The position numbers and the translations under genes were made by a program. A stretch of DNA of 27,624 bases, taken from Conidiobolus coronatus NRRL 28638. Its lineage: Eukaryota > Entomophthoromycota > Entomophthoromycetes > Entomophthorales > Conidiobolaceae. How positions within the stretch are numbered: the stretch's first letter is position 1; each line of letters opens with the position of its first letter. Of this stretch, positions 1 through 9,854 are shown one piece after another. Where the stretch lies: assembly GCA_001566745.1 (NCBI GenBank), contig KQ964472.1, forward strand, positions 122,108 to 149,731, in the 5' to 3' direction. The notes under the pieces are model-generated. The model was not told where the DNA came from, searched no databases, and was given only the letters and a program-made list of their open reading frames with translations.

Positions 1-1828
1 CCTTAGTATAAGCAAGTTATTAGTATTTATATTGCTTATTTAAAAGAGATTAGCTTATAATATTGTATTAAAACACTGTTTTGTAGGCTTTAACTAACAA
101 AAGAGATTTTTTAGATGATTTAAACATAAAAAACATAAATATTGTAGATTTGACATATAATAAATTTAGGACAAATTCCTCATTTTAATCAGAGTTACTC
201 ATTTATTCCAACAATCTTATATTTTAAATATTTCAGATTAATTATATATATACCATGTTTGGTTTAAAATCAAGTATATATAATATGTATATCTTAAAAT
301 ATTTATAAAAAAATCATAATACTTCTTAATTTTACTTATCTATATATTTTATTTTAATTAACATTGGTATTGTTTATATTTAACTCCAACTAAACACCAA
401 ATACAAAGCTATTTAACTTGGCTAGTTTTAAAAAAGAGATCTTTGCAAAATATTTAGCATTTATAAAGAAATATTTGGTTACTAAATAAGATTTTTTATC
501 AATATTTATTCAATATTATTAAGAATACTTTGATAGGGCTTATGTTCATATTATTAACGCTTTTCATTTGAAAAAAAAAGATTAATTTGTAAAAGTCTTT
601 ATTTGTAAAATTTTGCAATGTAATCAAACTATTTACTATATTTTGCTACTCAATTAGCTTATTAAAATGTGAATAAAAAGTGAATTATGTGCTAGAAACT
701 TGAATACCAAGCGAGATCAACTAGTGTTATTATAAATTTAATAGCCGTAATATTAAATGAATAATATAAAAGCATTTTAAGCACGTTTATTAGCAATATA
801 AACATTTGAATCAATTTGGTTTAATAAAGCCTAAAATTAAATATATATATTATCATTATCTCCGATATCTTCAAAAGTTTAATTATAATGTTTGATATAT
901 TAATTTATTCTGCTAATCAACACTATGCGCATTTATAATTCAATCGCCTAATCCATTAACCATTTGAAAACATATCTATTCTATTAATAAAAACAAGTCT
1001 AGGCTTCTAATAATTATCTTGAATTTTCTTAAACAGTTAAATCGGCATAATAAACAGGAAAAAGAAATTTTTCTATCAAAATATTTAATTTACCCTTACA
1101 TAACCATAAATCAAAATTAACTTCACTAAGAAAAATATCAATCAAAGACAAAACCTTTAGCATACAAGTGAAATAAAACCGAAACTTAAACAAGTTCAAT
1201 AGTTTTTAGAGAAACAAAATTATAAAATTTTGACCACAAATAACAAGATTTGAAACAAGAACTGATGAATAAGGCTAAACCAAAATAATTTAATTTTAGA
1301 AAGGACTCCTTTATCACGTTAGTTAAATTTGGGATAAGGGGCTCCTTATTGGTTGAAACTAGTTAGTAAACACTATTATCCATGTTTACACTATCCCATT
1401 CACAATAAAACACTTAGGATATCTATCTAATCATCTATATTAACATCTCTCTAAGTGACTAGATAGCATATCTGAATAATAGTAAAGTTTATTAGTTTAT
1501 ATAGTGTATCTTCTAACTAATCCAAATTCCACTCCTTATTAATTTCCGCTTTTAATTTATTAATTTAAGTTAATGAAAAAATACAAAAATTAATGATTTA
1601 AGTCCCCCTGAGTAAATTAAATAAAGGAAAAGTGTTAAGGAGTAGGGTTAATTAAATAAACTTGGATTATATATAAATTAGCTAATGCTGGATATTAGAT
1701 AATATTCGCGCGCAATTTTTAACTAACAATTATTATTTATAACTCTTTATATATCGTGTGCTTTTTATTTTATAAGCGCTAATTCAATAGTTTAATACTT
1801 TTAATTAATAAAATAAAGAGAGAGAGGA
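1..1828. other. AT-rich non-coding region upstream of the first gene
   Basis: No reading frame or RNA gene could be supported here. The first 1.25 kb is simple AT-rich DNA with many short A and T runs. From about 1300 the composition changes: small palindromes and repeated ACTCCTT-type motifs appear, listed separately, and are probably upstream sequence of the membrane-protein gene at 1829. Nothing resembling a transposon end or a telomeric repeat was seen. Confidence 0.6.
1300..1643. promoter_or_regulatory. Cluster of palindromic ACTCCTT(A/T)AT elements
   Basis: The motif ACTCCTTTAT (1305-1314), its variant GCTCCTTATT (1341-1350), ACTCCTTATT (1531-1540) and the reverse form AAGGAGT (1637-1643) recur within 340 nt. 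Two copies sit in hairpins: AAAGG/CCTTT at 1300-1312, and ATAAGG/CCTTAT at 1334-1349 around a GGCT loop. AGGGG (within 1337-1341) and CCCCT (1605-1609) match the core of the yeast stress response element. The position, 190-530 nt upstream of the start codon at 1829, suggests a promoter array. Function is inferred only from repetition and place. Confidence 0.3.
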
Positions 1829-2251
1829 ATGGAGCCTGATCAATTACAAATTTTAATAATTTGCATTAGCGTTCTTGTTGGATTTACAGTATTTGCTATA
1901 GGGGTATGGATGAGTATAAGATACTATAGGAAATACTATACGATACAGGGTACTATTGTGCTCACTCAAAATGACTCCACAAGTCACTATAAATTAAATA
2001 GTTTAAATGACTCGATGAGGTCTTCTTACTCCGATAACTCAAGACAAACAACAGGGCGTAGATCGTCCATAGCAATGACCAATTACTCTAACAATTTAGA
2101 CATGTCAACTATAGTCATAGCGGAACCTGTAGCTTCCCATCATTCCCTCCAATCAAAACCTTCCTTCCCATCACTCCCTTCGCATATTATTAAACAGCCG
2201 TATCAATTATCAAGACCATCGCAGAAAAGCACTCATATCCTTCCGTTATAA
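1829..2251 (+). CDS. Small single-pass membrane protein, unknown function
   Basis: I do not recognise this 140-residue protein. It starts at the ATG following a purine-rich leader (agagagaggaATGG). Six residues precede one strongly hydrophobic segment, about residues 7-30, followed at once by a basic aromatic stretch (R31, R34, K35 among tyrosines). That predicts an uncleaved signal anchor with a short N-terminus outside and a roughly 105-residue tail in the cytosol. The tail is rich in Ser, Asn, Gln and Pro, has an RRSS cluster near residue 78, and lacks any recognisable fold, so it looks disordered and phosphorylatable. No intron is apparent. It converges on Dad1, with only 10 nt between the two stop codons. 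A real gene is likely from its composition, which differs from the surrounding DNA. Confidence 0.6.
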   Translation: MEPDQLQILIICISVLVGFTVFAIGVWMSIRYYRKYYTIQGTIVLTQNDSTSHYKLNSLNDSMRSSYSDNSRQTTGRRSSIAMTNYSNNLDMSTIVIAEPVASHHSLQSKPSFPSLPSHIIKQPYQLSRPSQKSTHILPL

Positions 2252-2261
2252 AAAGGTTTAT

Positions 2262-2525
2262 TTAATTATTATTATTAGTTGGATTATTAATAAATTCTTG
2301 CCAAAATTCTCCCGCTTGACTAAAATTATTTCCTAAATAAATTAATTGTTCTAAATTTCTATTTAATTGGTAACTTTGAATAATTGTGGTGTCTAATAGC
2401 TAAAACACAAATTAGAATTATATGATATATATGGCGTATAAGGCGCTTACTTGATTAATTTGCTCTAAATACTTTGCTCTCTCCGCTTTAAAAGCTTTTT
2501 TATTTAATTGTTGAATATTATTCAT
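2262..2525 (-). CDS. DAD1: DASH complex subunit Dad1
   Basis: A 70-residue protein in two exons: 2451-2525 (25 codons, from ATG at 2525) and 2262-2399 (45 codons plus TAA), split in phase 0 by a 51-nt intron (GTAAGC...TTCTAAT...TTTTAG). The core shows the Dad1 pattern: a basic helix with the segment YLEQINQ, then LNRNLEQLI, a GNNF turn, and a final FWQEFIN that corresponds to the family's conserved (L/F)W.xF ending. The tail is Asn-rich. In yeasts Dad1 is one of ten DASH/Dam1 subunits forming a ring on kinetochore microtubules. The length suits the family. Its start lies 235 nt from the oppositely directed dynactin p24-like gene. Family assignment is by motif recall, not alignment. Confidence 0.72.
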
Positions 2526-2760
2526 TTTTCTCTTTCTCCCTTTATTTATCTTCTAATTTAAATCGCCACCTAATTCCTAATCTATATATGCATTACTTTA
2601 TAAATTATTATGGGACAAATATTAGATTTCCCATAATTATTCAAAGCTCAATTTAACATTAGTTTTGTGATTGTTAACAGTCAATTATACAAACCTTAAA
2701 ATTTATCCTTAAATTTCAATTAATTAAATTCATTAATAACTAGCAAATAAAAACGTAAAT
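2526..2760. promoter_or_regulatory. Shared divergent promoter region, Dad1 and dynactin p24-like gene
   Basis: These 235 nt separate the start codons of two oppositely transcribed genes and must hold both 5' leaders and core promoters. No clear TATA box is visible. There is a pyrimidine-rich run next to the Dad1 start (2525-2545), and CCCATAATTAT at 2630-2640. Bidirectional use is inferred from geometry. Confidence 0.5.
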
Positions 2761-3535
2761 ATGATACAAACTAAAGAATTAAATGAATATTACTTCAATA
2801 TGGAAGATCGTCTAATTAAATTAGAATTAATAACTCAAGCTCAACTGAATAAAACTAGCGAAGCTGATGTAGAAAATAATTTATTAAAAAAATTTAATAA
2901 TTTACAGTTAAAGTGGAATAGCATTGTTAATGCTAAGGAAAATATTATGATTGGATTACTCAATAATCATTGTACTTATTACTTTATTACTTGTATTTAT
3001 TAGAGTACTAATTTAACACTTTTTTATTCCAATTATATAGACAAATTATTAAATTCAAGCGTTAACAAAGTAGAAAAGTTAAATGCTACCACAACTTCAA
3101 CTACGAGCAAAACCCTTGAACAAGGCCTTAACACCTCTAAACTATCCTTATCTGACAAGTATTCCGAGTTAAAAGCTGTAGAAACTCAATTACAAAACTT
3201 TTTAACTCAATTAACTAAAATGGAACAATTTGAAAAATTTTTAAATACAGAAGAGTTTCGTAATTTATTAAATTTAAACGAAAAGTTAGGAGCTTTAGAT
3301 GGGGTTAATAAGGAACAGTTGAGAGAAGTTAGCGAAATTAGATTTAAAATGAATTTGATATTGGATACTTATAACCAATCGGTAACTTTGCTTAATATTT
3401 ATTCTCCATCTCTATATTAATATATTCAATGTTTAGATTAGTGCTGTTAGTGAATTATTCATCTATTTTAATGATATGTTGAATAGATTAGAATCTCAAG
3501 TAAATTTACTTGAAAAAATTAATAATGACCAATAA
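2761..3535 (+). CDS. DCTN3: Dynactin subunit 3 (p24)-like coiled-coil protein
   Basis: Three exons: 2761-2992, 3041-3381 and 3437-3535 (stop TAA), giving about 223 residues. The first donor is ambiguous: GTATTT at 2993 (48-nt intron) or GTACTT at 2972 (69 nt, 216 residues). Both keep phase 1 and share the TACTAAT branch site. The protein is almost wholly helical and Lys/Glu/Leu/Asn-rich. Its C-terminal 70 residues follow human p24 closely in pattern: LNTEEF opposite LDSAHI, a TYNQS element opposite EYNKT, and a final NDMLNRLES opposite DELLCQLEA. An N-terminal RLIKLE coiled-coil start and the segment KWNSIVNAKENI also fit. Dynactin p24 sits in the shoulder of dynactin, which links dynein to cargo. 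Naa20 follows 145 nt downstream on the same strand. Short coiled-coil proteins are easily misassigned, so this remains provisional. Confidence 0.6.
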
Positions 3536-3680
3536 ACCCCTTATATCTCTATTCATTCCTTTATCTTTAATTAATTATCCCATAATTATCCTTTACATCA
3601 TCAATTTTTAATTTAAAAATTAAATCTAAAGTCAATTTTAAAAATTATATAAATTAATATATAATAAAAATTTATCTAAT

Positions 3681-4495
3681 ATGACAACAGTTAGACCATT
3701 TACAGCGGATGATTTATTTAAATTTAATAATATGTAAATTATAATTTAAATTGATATAAAAATTTAACGTAACTTACTAATAATTTTTTTGAAATATTTA
3801 GTAATTTGGACCCTTTGACAGAAACTGTAAACAATATTTAAACACAATTAATAGCGAGATATATTAACTAATACCTATTTTATAGTATAATTTAAGTTTT
3901 TACTTTCAATATATGGCCACTTGGCCCGATATGTTTTACTCTGCAGAGTCTCCTAATGGAACTATGATGGGTTATAGTAATTTATACTACAACTATACAA
4001 CTTCTTTTTAGCTAATATTATAATAGTGATGGGAAAGGCTGAAGGAAAAGGAATAGACTGGCATGGTCACGTAACAGCTATTACTGTTGCCCCTGAATTT
4101 CGTAGATTAGGCTTAGCTGATTTAATGATGGACCAATTAGAAGTTATTTCTGATAAAATGTAACAATTATAATACATAATTTATAAAAAATACAAATATT
4201 AACATTTTTATACTATAGTTATAAAGGTTACTTCGTTGACTTATTCGTTCGAAAGTCAAATACTGTAGCAATAAAAATGTATGAACAATTTGGCTATTCA
4301 ATTTATAGAAAAGTTATTGGATATTATAGCGGTATTAGCGAAGAAGATGCTTATGGTAAGCTATATATTATTAAATTATAAAAATAAGTTTTACTAATAT
4401 CAAAAATAGATATGAGGAAAGCGCTGTCGAGAGATGTTCATAAGGAGAGTGTTGTACCATTGGGTAGGGATGTTTATCCACATGAATTATACTAA
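3681..4495 (+). CDS. NAA20: NatB N-alpha-acetyltransferase catalytic subunit Naa20/Nat3
   Basis: Six exons: 3681-3733, 3802-3826, 3886-3976, 4027-4159, 4219-4355, 4410-4495, giving 174 residues (human Naa20 has 178). NatB acetylates nascent proteins starting Met-Asp, Met-Glu, Met-Asn or Met-Gln, at the ribosome with Naa25. The whole sequence follows the family: TTVRPFTADDLFKFNN and LDPLTET at the N-terminus, MMGKAEG near residue 58, WHGHVTAITVAPEFRRLGLA with the acetyl-CoA-binding RxxGxA loop at 82-87, FVDLFVR, and the signature DAYDMRKALSRD at 144-155. Introns are 50-68 nt and open with GTA. Splice junctions were fixed by frame and family conservation, for example a codon split AT|T giving Ile18. 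It looks intact and is confidently identified. Confidence 0.93.
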
Positions 4496-5019
4496 TAAAT
4501 ATATTATGAGCTAATAATGGTATAACAACTCAATAGCAAACTCAGTTTTTACCTGTATATCAAATCGCTTATTATTATATTTAACTGTATATTTTGCTAA
4601 GTTCATAAAATGTATTAAATTGATATAAACTATGAGCAAACATAAGAACTTTACTTTAGAGTTAAATAAAATATAAAATACTTTTTGAAAAAATGTGATA
4701 GAATCTGAGATAAATGAATTTGTTTTACACAATAGAAATAATGATTCTGAAAAAAATACTAAATCGATAGCAAGCATATATAAAGCATAAAGATATATAA
4801 ATAAAAAAAGAAAAACTTTATTTGCTATTAAAATATAGAATCCATTATAATGTATGAATTAAAACCCTGTTCCTTTGCAAATAAATCAACTGATTGCAGT
4901 CAATTTGCTTTATTCAGTTTTAATACACAATATATTAATTTGGGATATCGTATTCTATCTAATAGTATTGAATTTCTTATAAAAATTCTTTTTTTGTAAT
5001 TATTTAAATATTGGATTAT
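4496..5019. other. Convergent intergenic region between NAA20 and SRC1
   Basis: The 3' ends of two genes face each other across 524 nt of AT-rich sequence. I see no supported gene. The longest open frame here, on the minus strand at 4511-4777, encodes a low-complexity Phe/Leu/Ile/Tyr-rich peptide typical of AT-rich non-coding DNA. Confidence 0.55.
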
Positions 5020-7715
5020 TTATAGTAATCCTTCAAGGTTGGGATATAAGTTTTCCTCTTGTAGATCAGTAACATTAGCAACTTGTGGTTCTGGAACGCT
5101 TTCAGCAGCAACTTCTTGTGAATGAGAAGTACTTACAGCAGCCTTAGTGGGAGTAAAATGGTATGAATGCCCAGGAGTAGAAATAGTACTAGATCCAGTG
5201 GCAGCTCCAACCCATTCCCAAACTTCTTGTGACTCCCCTTTGCATATAATAGTTCTGCTACGAATATTGGAGTTCTTTTCAACTTGACGAATAACTCGCT
5301 TCCAAAGTTGTTGACGAATTTGAATACTGGGGAACTCTTTAGCTAATAAAATATCTCTAATTTGATAAATAGGAAGAGCAACAGGTTTAATTGATCCAGG
5401 TCTTGGAGGTGTTTGACTTTGACTAGCAAGCATCAGGATTTTGGTTACTTGATTAGTTAAAGCATTCACTTTAGCATTTACTCTAATGCGATTTTGATTC
5501 CAAAAGTATACCCAAACTCCAAATACAAATCCAGCCAAAAGCTTGGAAATATTAAATCTATATTTATAAGCCAATTCCTTTAAAAAGTTTGAAACTTTAC
5601 ATGTGAGGGAGTAGTTGGGATTGGTTGAAATTAGACTTTCAATATAATCGAGTTCAAATTTGTCAATTTTTTTGAAATCGACTATATTATTAGCCTTATT
5701 ATAAAATGTTACAACCTTATTATGGTTTCTGGCAATATTTTCGATAGTATCTTCAAATAAGCTAGGTGTTTCTTTCAATTCTTTTCTATATTGAGAACGC
5801 TCTTCTAAATAGCTTCTAATTAAGTCGAGAGATAAATCCTGGGATTCCCTAGTTTTGTGGCATATTACTTTGGCGCGATGATTTGATGCATAGTTGATAA
5901 TTTCATCAGTAGCTACATTGATAACTTTGGTTGTTGATACGTTGGGAATACAAATTGGAGAAAAGAATGGCCAAACTCTGTTAGAAAGAGGGTGTTCTCT
6001 ATACTGGAAACCTGGCTTACAGCCTTTTACTTGACGATCTTCGCAAATTGCGTGAGTAGGACAGGGCATTGGAAGAGGGCGTAAGAAATCAAAAGGTGAA
6101 GTTTCTTCAACTGGTTTTGTAGAGCTTGAGTATCCCAATTTAACCTTTTCATAACGATAAAAGATCAAGAAAGTGATTAGAAGTCCGTTCAAAGCAAGAT
6201 ATATTAAAGTTTTAACAATTCCCCAATCTTGTCTGTGTTTAAATTGGTACATTACTTCTTGATTATATGTGAGATTTTCTTGATAAGGTAAAGGATCTCT
6301 TACTGGAGAAGGTATCTTAGGGGCACTTTCATCTATCGGAGCCAAGGAAGCCTTTGACTTAGAGGTTGATGAAGTAGCGTTTGAAGGGTGAGATGGTGTT
6401 CCTTGAGATTTCTTGGAAGAAGAATTTTGAAGTCTGGTAGATCTTCTAGATCCAATAGTATGAATTGATGAAGCTGAACTTCCATTTATGCTTGACTGAG
6501 CTGACCTTTGAATTGTATTCATTTGAGATTGATTAGATGCAGTTTTAGCAGGAGTAGATTTAGTTTCATCTATATCAGACTCTGTTTCATCGTCATTTTT
6601 AACCTCTCCATTTGTAGATTTAGTAGGGGTAGGGTTGTAACCGTTAATCTTGCTTGTTTTGGTATTTGACTTGATTGAAGAGCTTTTAGATTTAGAACCA
6701 TTCGATTTGGTTGGTGTAGGGGACTAAATGTTTATGTTGGTTAGCTTTTACAAAATTAATATTAAAATTAAATTACCTTTCTGCCTGTATGCGTAGAAGT
6801 TGAGTCTCTATATGATTGGAAAGGGTTTTGAGGGTTAACTTTTTCATCATCCTAAAATTAACTGGTAAGAAGATTGACATGAAAAAAAGGAATAGGTTAC
6901 ATTTTTTACAACGGGTGTTTTGGCGTTAGAAGAAGGGTCTAAAATTGCAGTACGAGAATTGCGTAAAGGAGAGGAAATTTTGGGTTTTACATCTTCATCA
7001 TCGCTATAGCCACTAGGAGTCTAAAATTATTTGTTAAAAAAAATAATTTTAGCTAAAATGAATTAAGTTACTAATGAGCGTTCTCTGGTATGGCTTCTAG
7101 TTGGGCTTCTTGATTGAGAAGTAGACTAAATGAAAATTAGTATAATTTAAAATAAATGCAGAGGTAAAATATCTACTTTTTTACAATAGGGGTTTTGACG
7201 CTAGAAGAAGGTTCTAGGACTGAAGTGCGAGAATTACGTAAAGGAGAAGAAATTTTAGGTTTTACTTCGTCTTCTTCATCGCTATAACCACTAGGAGTCT
7301 AAAGCTAATTGTTAATTATATATAAATAGCTGATTTTGTAAATATTACCATTGAGCGCTCTCTACTTTGGACGCTAGGCTTAGCTGGAGACTAAATAAAG
7401 AAAAATTCATTAGTCAAAAGCTTAATTTAAAAATAATATATTTACCCTTCCCCTTCTAGAGGAACTTGATCTTGATCTTAAACTCATTCTTCTACTGTCA
7501 TCTTTATTTTCAATAGCTGTTTCATCAGGTTTTACATCCAATTGATTTTTAATTTCTTCAGAATTTGCTTTAATTTTCTCATTAAAAATTTTAACTAATT
7601 CAGCTTTCTTAGCTTGACTTGGAGGATAAATTTCGTGAGCAGTAAGAATTTGTCTAAGCTTTAATACTGTTAATTTACTCGCATCAAACCCAGGATCGAG
7701 GTAATCTTTATCCAT
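5020..7715 (-). CDS. SRC1: Inner nuclear membrane protein, Src1/Heh family (HeH plus MSC domains)
   Basis: Seven exons: 7446-7715, 7349-7390, 7185-7298, 7072-7125, 6910-7020 (or 6901-7020), 6777-6851, 5020-6723, giving 789 residues (792 with the alternative donor). Residues 3-48 form the HeH (LEM-like) DNA-binding fold: DYLDPGFDASKLTVLKLRQI, then AKKAELVKIFNEKIK, close to yeast Src1. A long Ser/Lys/Arg-rich linker follows, containing a duplicated exon pair. Predicted membrane spans lie near 390-412 and 615-631. The lumenal loop carries the Cys-rich MSC signature (PCPTHAIC, GCKPGF, ICIP). The nucleoplasmic C-terminal winged helix shows IYQIRDILL and EVWEWVGA. Yeast Heh1 and Heh2 act in nuclear pore surveillance and rDNA tethering. 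The reading frame is open throughout. It diverges from the CCCH gene across a 3-kb desert. Confidence 0.92.
6910..7390 (-). repeat. Tandem duplication of an exon pair within SRC1
   Basis: Exons 2 and 3 (7349-7390, 7185-7298) are repeated as exons 4 and 5 (7072-7125, 6910-7020). The long exons encode TPSGYSDEEDEVKPKISSPL and TPSGYSDDEDVKPKISSPL, both continuing RNSRT, a PSS segment and KTP(I/V). The short exons end RERSM and RERSL. DNA similarity of the long exons is high by eye, with mostly third-position differences and a one-codon length difference. All introns involved are phase 0, so a copied exon-intron-exon-intron unit stays in frame. The copied segment is a Ser/Arg-rich acidic patch in the linker between HeH domain and membrane. 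Confidence 0.85.
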
Positions 7716-7871
7716 TTTATTAATTTATTATTATTAATTCAGTACTAATATGAATATTTTGAAACTTTTTTAAAGTAAAAAAAGAGATAACTTTAATAAT
7801 AATTAGAGGTTAAACTTAAATTTTCCATTACCCTTAACAATTTTTTCTTTTTATACATTTTAAAAAAGTAT

Positions 7872-8815
7872 ATTAAGCTGAAAGGTTTAGCCAATCAGAT
7901 TAAAAAATTTGATAAGCTTATTGGAAAAATTTTAATTAGTTTAATTATTGGCAAATAAGGAGATTAATCAAAATTTTAAAAAACTGCTTATTATAATTTG
8001 CGTAATTTATACATCATAAAAATTTGACAGAGTTAGCTAACATGCTATATTTTATGGCATTTTTGAATAATCTATGCTTCAAGCAGTTTTTAATACATGG
8101 TAAGAATATATTTAATAATCGAAAAACTTTGATAAATTAATTGGGAACCCTTTAATTAGCCAAACCTCGCTTACATGAACCTCAATACACAAGCTTAAAA
8201 TATAACATTTAGATTGCAAATAGTATAAACTCAGTTGATAATATAAATAATATAATAAATTTAAGTTTAATATTATAAACAAAATAAAGGAAAACCTTTA
8301 TCTAAACATAATCCTGTTTGTAAAATATTATTGAAAAAGCCTCAAATGCATAATGAATAATCTTAATTTCTGACCAGGGTGAAACATTCATTATTGAAGA
8401 TGGATTTGCACTTTTGTTACTATTAATCATTACCTTCAACGATGAATCCTACTGCAATTGGCCTTGTGATAGGAGCTTGTTTAATGATTAACAGTGACGT
8501 CACAAGGCCCTACAGTTTATTTCTTAATATCGATCTTTTTTCAGGAAAGTTCAATTAGCAATTGCTTTAAGAAAAATTTTCTGTAAAGCAAATATATGGC
8601 CATTACTCATTAAACATATCAAGTGTTATCATAGCTTGAAATATTTTAGTTGTTAAGAGAAGCTCATTTGATTAATACTCAGTAAAAATATATGAACCAT
8701 TAAAAACTTGTAATAACAAAACTATTATGATAATTATTTGATTGACTAGCACCAGTAAATTAATCAAATCGGAGAAATAGCGATTGATGGATTTGTAGAA
8801 TATCACAACATAATA
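7872..8815 (+). pseudogene. Decayed ABCG (White/Adp1-type) transporter, membrane-domain half only
   Basis: Several collinear fragments match the ABCG transmembrane domain in order. 7872-7956: KLIGKILISLIIGK, like the first membrane helix. 8026-8098: DRVS to SMLQAVFNT, spaced like the family's NRxGxLFF...SxxxAV block. 8163-8259: PRLHEPQYTSLKYN, then IANSINSV, like the RE..xxLY...YxxAxxI..xP stretch. 8370-8440: FALLLLLIITFND. 8442-8555: TAIGLVIGACL, then LFSG. About 8643-8675: NILVVKRSSFD, like the EALVVNEF segment. A fossil 60-nt intron, GTAAGA...TTAG at 8100-8159, joins the second and third fragments in frame, so the relic is not a processed copy. Stops and frame changes are scattered throughout. 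No nucleotide-binding domain is visible; the SRC1 start lies only about 160 nt upstream. Family assignment is from memory of motifs and spacing. Confidence 0.55.
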
Positions 8816-9372
8816 ACATAATAATATAATATAGCATTTTAATCCTTTATTTTGATTGAAAATTTTTACTTGTTAAATCGGTTTAATTCATTATTAAATC
8901 AACATTTTTACTCCATTATAAGAATTAAATTAATTTTAACAAAATATCTTTAGTTTGCCTAATACTCGTTTAATCTTTTAATGTATTATTCATTTTAACC
9001 TGGCTTGATTATTTTAACATTAAAAATAGCTAGAATTTATAATATGTAAAACCGAACTTATGGTATAATATTGCTCTAATAGTTTATAATTTTGATATTT
9101 ATAAAAGTGCTATACATATATGCCAAAGCATATTTGACACTATTAATACTTTGATTATTATTGAAATTTAGTTAAATTGTACAATTCCGACTTAAACAAG
9201 GTAACCCATCTATTATAGTTGCTTGTTTCTGAATAATACAAAAATAAATGAAGAGCCAATGCTATTTTAAGTTGTAAGAGTATAAAATATATTAAAATGT
9301 CCAGATATATGCGCTAGCTACTATTGATTAGTTCATTTAGTTCTACAAGCTAATGTTTCTAAAGTTAATGAA

Positions 9373-9525
9373 TAAACTAACTTAGCTTCAGCTCATTTAT
9401 AACAGTTTTTATTTTAGCAGCATTAGCGTAAACTAAATTAAATTGATTAAGACTGGTAAAACTCTAATGGAAGCATTAATATTAGTCAAACTTTTTGTTA
9501 ATCCAATACAGCTGAAGGTTATATT
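9373..9525 (+). pseudogene. Possible relic of an SF1 (Upf1/MOV10-type) helicase P-loop region
   Basis: One frame reads TGKTLMEALILVKL, then NPIQLKVILAHC. This resembles the Upf1/MOV10 pattern GTGKT..xVEAIxQ...NP.AKILACAPSN. It is preceded in the same frame, through stops, by LQLIYNS, which could correspond to the Q-motif stretch EQxxAIxxI. The patch is GC-richer than its surroundings. The glycine-rich GPPG part of the Walker A motif is not visible. One motif in AT-rich DNA can arise by chance, so this is a weak call. Confidence 0.22.
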
Positions 9526-9854
9526 AGCTCACTGCTGATCCCTTAACAAACTAGGCTAAAGTTCAATAATTTATTAATCAACTCAGTCTACTTTCTGTTA
9601 ATTAATCTTTAACTTTCTAATTAATCAAAACTTATACCTTTTAACATAATTTTGCTAAACTAATACTTATACAACATAAAATTAACAGCGATAATAAAAA
9701 GGTTTAATTTAACCAGTATAAAACTAATATAAAAAAGTCAATATTCATTATAATTATGATGTACAATATTAGTTAACCTGACCATTAATTAAAATATCAA
9801 ATTTAGTTTAAACTTCCATGTGGTAATCTAAATAAAATTTATAATAATTTTTTA

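Noticed and set aside
4511-4777. 88-codon minus-strand open frame downstream of NAA20
   Set aside because: Composition is Phe/Leu/Ile/Tyr/Asn-rich as expected from AT-rich DNA, with no motif and no splice partners.
8460-8509. 10-bp inverted repeat (GGCCTTGTGA / TCACAAGGCC) with a CRE palindrome TGACGTCA at 8495-8502
   Set aside because: It lies inside the coding-derived part of the ABCG relic, so the bases are explained by old codons; a regulatory role is unnecessary.
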